Part shown: positions 9,292 to 16,669 of the stretch, piece after piece | How the letters are laid out: the number at the start of each line of letters is the position of its first letter | Position numbering within the stretch: position 1 is the first letter of the stretch | Source: Arenibacter sp. P308M17 | Lineage (GTDB): Bacteria > Bacteroidota > Bacteroidia > Flavobacteriales > Flavobacteriaceae | Assembly (NCBI RefSeq): GCF_003426735.1 | Contig: NZ_QVON01000006.1 | Span: 62,001-126,000 of the forward strand | DNA length: 64,000 nt | Direction of reading: 5' to 3' | The notes under the pieces: model-generated | Told to the model about the DNA's origin: nothing | The model's database searches: none | Seen by the model: only the letters and a program-made list of their open reading frames with translations | Position numbers and translations under genes: made by a program

Positions 9292-10208
9292 TGTTTTTGG
9301 ATGCTTACAAGCGTGGAATCCTGCATTTGATAACTTCCTTCCGTAACTACCATATCATTCAATTGTAGATTGGCTGATTGAATCTGGACAAGCGAATCGT
9401 TTCGCAGAAGGGGCACCACCTTTTCTTTGATGGCCAAAGTATCGTTTACGACTTTCATCACCCAGAAATCTGTAAGTAGCTCGTTGGTCTGTAAAGCCTC
9501 ATGTGGAACACTGATGGCATTTTTGTTTTCTTTGTAAATTGTACGTACCTGTACGTTCAGGTTTTCTGGAAGGTCTTCATCGGGCAGTGCTATTAGAAAA
9601 TTCTGCGATTGTGCAATAGGGTTGATAACAGGTAGAATACCGGTAATATTGGCAAAAATTGCTTTTTCGTTCTGTAGAATGATTTCGCAAGGCGTACCGA
9701 TATCAATATTATCTTCATATTCGTATGGTATATTTACTTGTACCGTTAAGGTTCTGGGTTGTGCTACCGTGGCCAAAACATCCCCTTCTGCTACATAGTC
9801 GTTTTTTACTACGTTCAATACCGTAATTACCCCGGTGGCATTACTATAAATCCGAATCGGGGCGGAAAATTTAGCAAGGGAACTATCTATCTTTATCGCT
9901 TCTGTCAAAGCATCCTGTTCTTTGGTACGCACCATCGCAAAGGTCTGGCCTGAACGGATGGTGGAGCCCACTTCAAATGGCATCCATGAGATATAGCCCG
10001 TAAGGTTGGCCCTTATGTTCTCCTTTTTTTGGAATTGGGTCACACCATTGAAGGTCAGGTATTCCTTTATATCGTTCTTTTGTACTGTTGTTGCCTTTAC
10101 TTGAATTGGCACAGGAGCCGTGTTGGCCGTTGCCGATGGGTTCTTACAGGAAGAAACACCAATGGAAAACAGAATTATCATCAGATATTTAATGTAGTTT
10201 TTTATCAT
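9288..10208 (-). CDS. RND efflux periplasmic adaptor (membrane fusion protein), lipoprotein
   Basis: 306 residues. A signal peptide ends in a lipobox with Cys21 (GVSSC), so the protein is expected to be lipidated and anchored in the inner membrane. Barrel-sandwich (lipoyl-like) halves are recognisable around residues 45-80 (NLTGYISWMPFEVGSTIRSGQ) and 115-140 (SNATGVITVLNVVKNDYVAEGD). The alpha-helical hairpin between them is very short. A beta-barrel and a membrane-proximal domain follow. It connects the RND pump to the TolC-like channel. The genes are tightly spaced: four-base overlap with the pump gene and four bases from the channel gene. Confidence 0.88.
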   Translation of the reverse strand: MIKNYIKYLMIILFSIGVSSCKNPSATANTAPVPIQVKATTVQKNDIKEYLTFNGVTQFQKKENIRANLTGYISWMPFEVGSTIRSGQTFAMVRTKEQDALTEAIKIDSSLAKFSAPIRIYSNATGVITVLNVVKNDYVAEGDVLATVAQPRTLTVQVNIPYEYEDNIDIGTPCEIILQNEKAIFANITGILPVINPIAQSQNFLIALPDEDLPENLNVQVRTIYKENKNAISVPHEALQTNELLTDFWVMKVVNDTLAIKEKVVPLLRNDSLVQIQSANLQLNDMVVTEGSYQMQDSTLVSIQKQ

Positions 10209-10212
10209 TCTT

Positions 10213-11490
10213 TTACCAGTTTGTAAAGTTGAATTGACTGTACAACAACCAAAGGTTGGTCTGTGCCTGCATTTTTGTATAGGCCATGAGCCTGTAATTC
10301 TGTATTATATTTAGATAGTCGATTATCGAAACTTGGCCTTGGACCAATTTCCCTTTGTAGATTTCCATAAGATTCTCCTGTTTGCCGAGTTGGATTTCCA
10401 TATCGGCCAAATTTTTCTCCGCAGTCGTTATTTGGTCCCTTATACTTTCAAGATTGTTTTGCAGCTGTATTTCGGTATTACGTTTATAGGCCTCCAAGTT
10501 TTCATACATCAGACGGTTTTGCATAGCATTGATTTTTCTTTGTTTGCCATCGTAAATGGGTATGGTCAAGCGAAGGCCTGCACTTAATCCGACCTTTCGT
10601 TCGATATTGGCCAGTTCGACCGCATTCAAACCCGAATTTCCGTAGACCTGTACTTGGGGCTTGTATTGATTTTCGAACACCTCTTGGTTGGCGGTCAACT
10701 GAAGACTATCATTTATAAAGCGACGTTCAAAAAAGAAGGTGTCCATTTGGGTCTCCAAGGCGATTTTCGGTTCCGGAAGTACCGGAAATTCGATAACTTC
10801 TACCCCACTTAGGTTCCCTAATTGGGTATAGGTATTGATGAAATTGTTGTGCAATTGTTTCAACTCCAATCCTCTGTTTTCCAAATCGACCTGAAGTAAC
10901 AAATAATCGCTTTCCATCAAAATGCCCCGTTTGACCAAAAGTTCCACAACACTTAGTCTTTTCTCAAGATCCTCGATGATATTCTCAGTAAATTTTTCCT
11001 GCAATTGGATTTGATAGGCCAGAATATAGGTGTCGGTAATATTCTTTCCCAAATGATTCTTAATCTCTTCGGAAGTCAGTTGAAGAGCCTCGATTCCCAT
11101 TTTGTTCTGGAAAAGTAGATTGTCGACAATGGCCTTGTTGAATAGATTTCGTGTGACATTTACCTGTGCCGAATAAAGCCCCCCATTGGTTATGCCCACA
11201 TCGTAACCGATCGCATTGGCCGAGGGCATGGTGGTGATGTCCAACAACTTGCCATTGTTGTTAAAATAGGGCGCGATCAGAATATCTGAGCTGGCGCCTA
11301 CCTGAAAGGCATTGTTCTGGGCACGTATCATATCATTTTGAAGCGCTCCTATTTTTTGGAGGTTCTCGTTCTCGAGTAAAATCGGCACATTCTCCTCGGC
11401 CTTCGCAATAAAGTATGCCAAATCATTTTCTTGGGCATGCAATGAATTGGCCAGAATAAAAAAAAGTATCCAGAAAGCTAAGTGCCTCAT
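10213..11490 (-). CDS. TolC-family outer membrane efflux protein
   Basis: 425 residues with an N-terminal signal peptide (LAFWILFFILANSLHAQ). Most of the chain is long amphipathic helix with the two-repeat OEP pattern (LSAGLRLTIPIYDGKQRKIN is a typical start of the second-repeat strand). It would form the trimeric channel-tunnel through the outer membrane for the RND system encoded downstream. This is the first gene of the efflux operon; a candidate -7 element lies about 40 bases upstream of the ATG. Confidence 0.88.
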   Translation of the reverse strand: MRHLAFWILFFILANSLHAQENDLAYFIAKAEENVPILLENENLQKIGALQNDMIRAQNNAFQVGASSDILIAPYFNNNGKLLDITTMPSANAIGYDVGITNGGLYSAQVNVTRNLFNKAIVDNLLFQNKMGIEALQLTSEEIKNHLGKNITDTYILAYQIQLQEKFTENIIEDLEKRLSVVELLVKRGILMESDYLLLQVDLENRGLELKQLHNNFINTYTQLGNLSGVEVIEFPVLPEPKIALETQMDTFFFERRFINDSLQLTANQEVFENQYKPQVQVYGNSGLNAVELANIERKVGLSAGLRLTIPIYDGKQRKINAMQNRLMYENLEAYKRNTEIQLQNNLESIRDQITTAEKNLADMEIQLGKQENLMEIYKGKLVQGQVSIIDYLNIIQNYRLMAYTKMQAQTNLWLLYSQFNFTNW

Positions 11491-11528
11491 TGATTGAAAT
11501 TTGATTAAAAGATAGCGAAAATAATCCT

Positions 11529-11536
11529 CAAATCTA
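11529..11536 (-). promoter_or_regulatory. Candidate -7 promoter element for the RND efflux operon
   Basis: TAGATTTG on the minus strand matches the Bacteroidota -7 consensus TAnnTTTG and lies 38 bases upstream of the outer-membrane-channel ATG. No convincing TTG -33 element is seen at the right distance, so the call rests on the -7 box and position only. Confidence 0.35.
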
Positions 11537-11745
11537 AAGAAGGTCTAAAGCTATTGCACGGTAAAGAAATAGTGCCTGACAAGGGAAGGGGTGCCAGTTA
11601 ATCAACGAACATGTCATCTACTTTCTCTCTCAGGGCTTAAAAGTATTCTCCTTAAGCTTAAAGATGGGATAAATGTATTGGGCAATTCTAAAGTTGGGTT
11701 CAAGAAAATAATGAAAGAAGTGAAAACGATTTTATCTTAAATGAA

Positions 11746-11940
11746 TCAAAAAACTAATTTAGATGGTGGCAAAGATATCCATATTAAGAGGAAAACCGAT
11801 ACCAAGAAATATAATGAAAGGTATCCATAACTTGAACATAGTTTTTGACCATGGTCTTTTTTATTCTTATTAATATCCAGTAGAAAATTCATGGCAGAGT
11901 TAGTTGTGATTAAATTCACAGCTAGAGATATAAGATTCAT
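11746..11940 (-). CDS. Small hypothetical membrane peptide
   Basis: 64 codons from an ATG preceded by a purine-rich AGAAGATGGA. The C-terminal third is strongly hydrophobic (LSLYFLVSVFLLIWISL) and would span the membrane once. No family recognised. It is in the decayed AT-rich region, so it may be a chance or relic ORF. Confidence 0.25.
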   Translation of the reverse strand: MNLISLAVNLITTNSAMNFLLDINKNKKDHGQKLCSSYGYLSLYFLVSVFLLIWISLPPSKLVF

Positions 11941-11995
11941 TCCATCTTCTATTTTTGATTTGTTTCTAACTCTGATGCTGTAACTTTCAGAAATT

Positions 11996-12127
11996 TCATA
12001 ACAATTTTGTTAACTGCCTTTGAAGTACATTGTTTGCTAATTTGTTAGAATAACACGTAATTAAAACAGATACCATGACGCTTAATACGACGCCTATAAA
12101 AACCATTAAAACATCATATGAATTCAT
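11996..12127 (-). CDS. 43-residue hypothetical single-pass membrane peptide
   Basis: An ATG-initiated frame of 43 codons encoding a short N-terminus, one hydrophobic helix (VLMVFIGVVLSVMVSVLI) and a polar tail with a Lys/Asn/Gln-rich character. It ends in TTATGA, overlapping another tiny frame. It has the composition of a real small membrane protein but no known family. It may belong with the 64-residue ORF just downstream. Confidence 0.25.
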   Translation of the reverse strand: MNSYDVLMVFIGVVLSVMVSVLITCYSNKLANNVLQRQLTKLL

Positions 12128-12187
12128 ATAATCTATTTTGATTTTGACATTGATATTTAGTGCATGTGTATGATTAGACTATAGGTA

Positions 12188-12390
12188 TTAGTTGCCTTTT
12201 GTTTTATATGATTGGGGATGAATTGGGCTCGTGAAATAATCATATGTATATAGCTATCTCCACCCAAATTTGTCATCCACTTCATTTCTATATACACCTT
12301 GGAATCTATTGACAGTATAAACGAAATTATAAAACTCTAGTATTTGTTCATCATTATATTGGTTCAAGAAATATTCTATTCGAAATTTTC
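12188..12390 (-). pseudogene. Frameshifted coding remnant of unknown protein
   Basis: One minus-strand frame reads as convincing protein for about 40 codons (for example LEFYNFVYTVNRFQGVYRN) before a TAG, then continues in frame (TYDYFTSPIHPQSY) to a TAA at 12188. The upstream frame is interrupted by a stop. This is the pattern of a degraded gene, but the family is not recognised. Confidence 0.3.
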
Positions 12391-12836
12391 AATATCTTCA
12401 AATTTGTGTTTGGAAGAATAAAATATATTCCGGTAATTAAGCCATAGTTCCGTCTAATTCCTAAGTTTTAGGCAATAGGTAAGCTCTTTTATAATAAAGT
12501 TTCATTTACCCATGAAACACATATGTAAATTAAAAATTTAACTTCGTTTATTTCATAAATTATATTTACCATTATGTTGTGAAAATCGACTTCCATTATC
12601 AATTATTTTAGATTTAATTTAAACATTAATAGGAATTAATATAATGATTGACCAACTTTTTTTGAGATGATATAAATTTTATTTAGACAGTGTTAAGACT
12701 TTCATTTACGATTATTTAATAAGAAGATCTATGTAGAAAATGGTAGCTCGCAATGTTTATGAGTTTGGTGGTAGAGTTAAATAGAAATACCTTTAATAGT
12801 ATTAGGTGAAAAATTTCGCAATGTCTTAAATTTTGA

Positions 12837-13658
12837 TTACCTAAGTTTTGTCGCCATATCCCTATGCCCATTCAACTCTTCCAGTTTCACCATAAGCCTT
12901 TCATGGGCTCCCAACGTAAATTTAGGATAAACACATACAAATTGCACCTGCTCTCCTTTTGGAACCACTGTTGGCCTTTGAAACTGATAGACAGGGGAGA
13001 GAAGCAATTCCTGATAGGATGACTTACGTTTATTGTTGCCGTTCACTTTGTAAAGGTCTAGGGAATTGATCTCGAAATCAATTTGGGAACCGTTTTCAAT
13101 TTTGAAGACCACATAGACCTCGTTAAGATAATAGATACTTTTCGCTATCCGAATCGTAACTCCGTCCTTATATTTTATCTGATCAAAAGGCCTGGGATTT
13201 CTAAGCAATTGCGCGCAGAGTTTTGGATAGTCCAAAGCTTTATACGAGTTTGGGATGGTGTCAGAATCTGCCAAGGACAATTTTACTTGGGGGACAATTG
13301 AGGGACCGGTCCTTTCATGGCCAATACTGTCGGAGTTATCAATGAAATAATTCAGCTTTTCAAGCTTTTGGGAATACCGTAGCAAATAGGAATAGACCCC
13401 GCCATTCTGGGTTACCACTAAAAGATTACTATCCTCTCCTGGTGTTGCCTGCAGTAGCCCGAAGTATTGTGCTCTTTCCCTATTGAAGCTAAATGCGTAA
13501 TTGGAGGACCCTGTAACCCCTTGCCGAATGGGATCGGGAAAGAACAACGATACCGTCATTTGTTCGTTGGCAAATATAGTGTCGATGGCCATAGTAATTT
13601 GCGCCTTCCCGGAGGAAATTATGGCCAATAGACCGAACAAGGATATGTATTTTTTCAT
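12837..13658 (-). CDS. traN: Conjugative transposon protein TraN (VirB9-like, DUF4138)
   Basis: 273 residues with a signal peptide (YISLFGLLAIISSGKAQ). The N-terminal half starts with the family's IFANEQMTVSLFFPDPIRQG region, in which a beta-rich domain would contribute to the outer-membrane core of the type IV secretion channel. The C-terminal half has the expected beta-sandwich with FKIENGSQIDFEINSLDLY. Last of the transfer genes retained; no traO follows. It is 12 bases downstream of traM. Confidence 0.85.
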   Translation of the reverse strand: MKKYISLFGLLAIISSGKAQITMAIDTIFANEQMTVSLFFPDPIRQGVTGSSNYAFSFNRERAQYFGLLQATPGEDSNLLVVTQNGGVYSYLLRYSQKLEKLNYFIDNSDSIGHERTGPSIVPQVKLSLADSDTIPNSYKALDYPKLCAQLLRNPRPFDQIKYKDGVTIRIAKSIYYLNEVYVVFKIENGSQIDFEINSLDLYKVNGNNKRKSSYQELLLSPVYQFQRPTVVPKGEQVQFVCVYPKFTLGAHERLMVKLEELNGHRDMATKLR

Positions 13659-13670
13659 AGGTGTATGGAT

Positions 13671-14603
13671 TTATGGCCCCTCGGGCGACTTTAATATGAG
13701 TTTGTAATTGTTGAGTACGGCTACTTTTGTTCTTCGATTGTTCCGTTGAAATACTTTTTTTATACCGCTTACCTGGGGTACCCCGGCGATATTGATATCG
13801 TCCAGGACATCGTCGACCACCTCGTTGGCCACTTCGCCCCGAAAACTGTTCTCCACATAGATGCCTTCCAATCCATCCTGAAGATCGAAGGCCTTCAGTT
13901 TTACGGGAATGTGGTCTATATTATCAATTTTTAGGAGTGTACGGTTGGGCCCAAAACTGACGATGCCATATATCATGGTGTTTTTGGGGATCTTTGTTTT
14001 GCCCAATTGAATTTCCTGAAGTAGACGCAACTGTAACCGGCTGTTTGTCCTCACCACTTGGTTGCCATCCACTTCTACTTTAACAACCGGGGGATCGGGA
14101 ACAAAGGGAACTTGGTCGGGTATTGGATCGGCAGCAAAAAATAGTTGGTGTTCCAATGCCAGTTCCTTGGTGGAAATGGGCTGCACATCTTCCTCTACAA
14201 TAGTATCGATTTCTACGGGTGCAACCTCCTTGGGTCTTGGGGGTTGTACATTCCGGTAGCTCTTTTGGGAATAATCGATCCGGCCCTGGCTGTATATGCT
14301 GTCCACGATCCTCTGTTTATCCCTGTCCATAAAATCGGGATCATATAATCCTGTGGAATCCAACAACCTTTCATCGTAAATACTGGGTGCATTTTTGACC
14401 CGTTCTTCGGGAATATTGTCCACCGCCTCCAGTTTGGAGCGGTACTCCTTTTGCTGCTCTTCCAATTCCGGCACTTCGGTCTTATCCAGTGATTCTCCCG
14501 AGTCACCCCCCTTGTCCATGACCAACATGGCATATCCTACAATGAACAGCACAATGACCAGAATTACCGAACCGAATACGATCTTGTTCCTTTCAATTTT
14601 CAT
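13671..14603 (-). CDS. traM: Conjugative transposon protein TraM (VirB10-like)
   Basis: 310 residues. One N-terminal membrane helix (about residues 9-30) is followed by a long Pro/Glu-rich linker and a C-terminal beta-barrel-like domain (residues about 170-310, including GKTKIPKNTMIYGIVSFG). This fits the VirB10 layout, a protein bridging the inner membrane to the outer-membrane core. The start overlaps the end of traK by 11 bases. A traL gene, normally between traK and traM in these operons, is not present here. Confidence 0.85.
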   Translation of the reverse strand: MKIERNKIVFGSVILVIVLFIVGYAMLVMDKGGDSGESLDKTEVPELEEQQKEYRSKLEAVDNIPEERVKNAPSIYDERLLDSTGLYDPDFMDRDKQRIVDSIYSQGRIDYSQKSYRNVQPPRPKEVAPVEIDTIVEEDVQPISTKELALEHQLFFAADPIPDQVPFVPDPPVVKVEVDGNQVVRTNSRLQLRLLQEIQLGKTKIPKNTMIYGIVSFGPNRTLLKIDNIDHIPVKLKAFDLQDGLEGIYVENSFRGEVANEVVDDVLDDINIAGVPQVSGIKKVFQRNNRRTKVAVLNNYKLILKSPEGP

Positions 14604-15207
14604 CCTGTACCTTTTTTAAAGAGTTCTCGAAATAGTCGGTGATCAAAAGTCCATGGGTGTTCTTGGGAAAGTTCCTGTCCACATGGATCAAATTACCGGA
14701 GGTTACCAGTTCATAGGTGTCGGTTACCTGGCCCCGATTGATCTGGAACAGGGTAGTGGTACGAAAAGTATAGGGCTCTTGGGAGATCTCTATCTCGGAT
14801 TCGATCCGGAGTACCTTCTGCACCAGGGAATACTGTAATAAACGGTTATAGACCCCGTCCGATTTTTTCTGTCTGTACAGGGCATCCACCGAGCTGTTGC
14901 CCAACCAAAGCGCCTTTTCCAAGTTCTTTTCGTAGTTGCTCGGGTCAATGTTGTAGAAGTAAGTGTGGAACAGTTCCAAATGGGACAGGACTTCCACCCC
15001 CAGATTTTCTTTTTGGGAAACCAGTTTTAAGGGTATCACGTCCCCATCCGTGTTCACCATAAAGACTTTGTCGACGGTTTCCCTGTGCAGTTTTAGCATG
15101 GACAAGATGGCTACGACACAGGTCACCGTCGTACCAATGACCATTGACCAAACGATGAACCGATTTTGGTCAAGGACTTTGTAGATATTTTTATAAGGTG
15201 TTTTCAT
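14593..15207 (-). CDS. traK: Conjugative transposon protein TraK (VirB8-like)
   Basis: 204 residues with a short cytoplasmic N-terminus, one membrane helix (about residues 18-37) and a periplasmic alpha/beta domain of NTF2-like type, including LELFHTYFYNIDPSNYEKN, which is characteristic of Bacteroides-type TraK. It would be part of the inner-membrane complex of the conjugation channel. It overlaps traM by 11 bases and follows traJ by 30 bases. Confidence 0.87.
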   Translation of the reverse strand: MKTPYKNIYKVLDQNRFIVWSMVIGTTVTCVVAILSMLKLHRETVDKVFMVNTDGDVIPLKLVSQKENLGVEVLSHLELFHTYFYNIDPSNYEKNLEKALWLGNSSVDALYRQKKSDGVYNRLLQYSLVQKVLRIESEIEISQEPYTFRTTTLFQINRGQVTDTYELVTSGNLIHVDRNFPKNTHGLLITDYFENSLKKVQDEN

Positions 15208-15237
15208 TATTGCGTTTTAATGGTTTTTAGTGAAGGC

Positions 15238-16080
15238 CTATATACCGCTGAACAGTTTCAAAGTAAAAGAGATGGCACGCCGGTACAGTTTGAATTTCAG
15301 GAACACTATAAATCCTATGGACCCCAATTGTATCAAGGGAGCAAAGAATAGGCTCCCCCAGTCCGTTCCGAACAGGTCGGACCAAAAGTTGGTGTTCACT
15401 TCGGTATATAGCAGGTTTATAAATACATTGACCAGGAAAAAGGCAGGGACCACCATATATACCCCCGCATAGAGTTTGAAAAAGTTATAGGCCATGGACC
15501 TGAACTTTTCAAACACGGCCAGACTGATGATCAATGGAAAAAAGGCCTGCATGATCCCCAACAGAAAGAAACGTTCCGCCAAGAACAAGGGATAGATGAA
15601 AAGGTCCATCAACCATAGGAAAAGGCCGATAATGAAGGCCAATATCTTTAGGCCGAACAAAGGGGTGACCAAAGCCTCGTACAATAGGGCCATGGCCTTT
15701 TTGGCGGCCTCGATCGCTCCCACATCTTGTTCAATATCTATTTCCTGCATCTGCAAGGGAAGTAGGGCAGGGGCCGTGTCCCTATATTGAGCCTCAACGG
15801 CCACCAAAATAGCGTCGAAAACCCCCAGGACTTGAGTTGAAAAAATGACTATGATCACTACCGCAAAATTCTTGGCCAGCTCGGCTGGGGTCAGTCCCCA
15901 GGTATAGCCTTCATTATTGGCCACACCTTCATTGTACTTTTTTAGGATATTGATCAGAAAGAACAGTACCGCAAGGGTCTTCATTCCGGTAATGGTGTAC
16001 TGGGAGAAATCACTGTTCTTGATGGTCTGAAAAACAGTGTCCACATATTCCAATCCTATGCTCAAGGCCACTCCTGACAT
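15238..16080 (-). CDS. traJ: Conjugative transposon protein TraJ (VirB6-like polytopic membrane protein)
   Basis: 280 residues with about six hydrophobic segments and the conserved central stretch (FFLLGIMQAFFPLIISLAVF). It corresponds to TraJ of CTnDOT-like elements, the polytopic inner-membrane component of the secretion channel. It is somewhat shorter than TraJ proteins of around 330 residues in Bacteroides, but both ends look natural. The gene lies 3 bases downstream of traI. Confidence 0.83.
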   Translation of the reverse strand: MSGVALSIGLEYVDTVFQTIKNSDFSQYTITGMKTLAVLFFLINILKKYNEGVANNEGYTWGLTPAELAKNFAVVIIVIFSTQVLGVFDAILVAVEAQYRDTAPALLPLQMQEIDIEQDVGAIEAAKKAMALLYEALVTPLFGLKILAFIIGLFLWLMDLFIYPLFLAERFFLLGIMQAFFPLIISLAVFEKFRSMAYNFFKLYAGVYMVVPAFFLVNVFINLLYTEVNTNFWSDLFGTDWGSLFFAPLIQLGSIGFIVFLKFKLYRRAISFTLKLFSGI

Positions 16081-16083
16081 AGA

Positions 16084-16665
16084 TCAATATTGGGCCTTCC
16101 TGCCGTTGATAACTGCCTGCATTTCCCTAAAAGCGATGATTTCCCGGTAGCGCCGAGTCTTGGATTCTATCTCTGCCACCATTTCCTTGGACTGCACTTC
16201 CTTTTCCTTGAGTATCGCTGCCCGTTCGGCATCGGTCATCCTAAGGTTGTCACTGGACAGCACTTCCTCTATGTAATCCATGCCCGTCAAGGAGTTTTCG
16301 ATAATGTCGTTGAACGAATCCGAGATACGGGCAACTTCATCGGGTCTGATATAGGGAGAACTGAAGATCTCCCTAAGATCGTCCTGTACGATATCGAACA
16401 GGCGCTGGTTGCTATCGGCCAGTTCCTTAACGGCCTTTAGCTGTTTGATGACATCGTTGACCTTGTCCACGTTCTCTTTTTGTTCCTTTAGAAATTTGAC
16501 GGTCTTCAACAATTGGGAGGTCTGTTTGCCGGATTCCAACAAAGATTTCATAAAGGAGATGAAATTGGTGTTGTCGTATACCGGCATTCCCTGGCAGGCA
16601 GCGCCTGCAGGCAATAAAAGGGCGAAGGCCAGTGCAATGCCCAATGTTCTGATTTTCTTTTTCAT
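16084..16665 (-). CDS. traI: Conjugative transposon protein TraI-like (DUF4141, VirB5/TrbJ-like)
   Basis: 193 residues. A signal peptide (IALAFALLLPAGAACQG, with a Cys close to the cleavage site) precedes an almost entirely helical, coiled-coil protein (LLKTVKFLKEQKENVDKVND). Position between traG and traJ and the helical architecture match the DUF4141 protein of Bacteroides conjugative elements, comparable to the periplasmic VirB5/TrbJ component. It lies four bases after the traG stop. Confidence 0.75.
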   Translation of the reverse strand: MKKKIRTLGIALAFALLLPAGAACQGMPVYDNTNFISFMKSLLESGKQTSQLLKTVKFLKEQKENVDKVNDVIKQLKAVKELADSNQRLFDIVQDDLREIFSSPYIRPDEVARISDSFNDIIENSLTGMDYIEEVLSSDNLRMTDAERAAILKEKEVQSKEMVAEIESKTRRYREIIAFREMQAVINGRKAQY

Positions 16666-16669
16666 AATA

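Larger units (their letters stand above)
11491..12836. other. AT-rich, gene-poor stretch between efflux operon and conjugation genes
   Basis: About 1.35 kb, visibly richer in A/T than its neighbours, with no gene of recognisable function. It holds the promoter region of the efflux operon at its left edge, two very short minus-strand membrane-peptide ORFs (11746-11940 and 11996-12127), and a frameshifted coding remnant (12188-12390). It sits where the distal transfer genes (traO, traP, traQ) would be expected after traN, so it is probably a deletion scar or decayed insertion. Confidence 0.5.
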
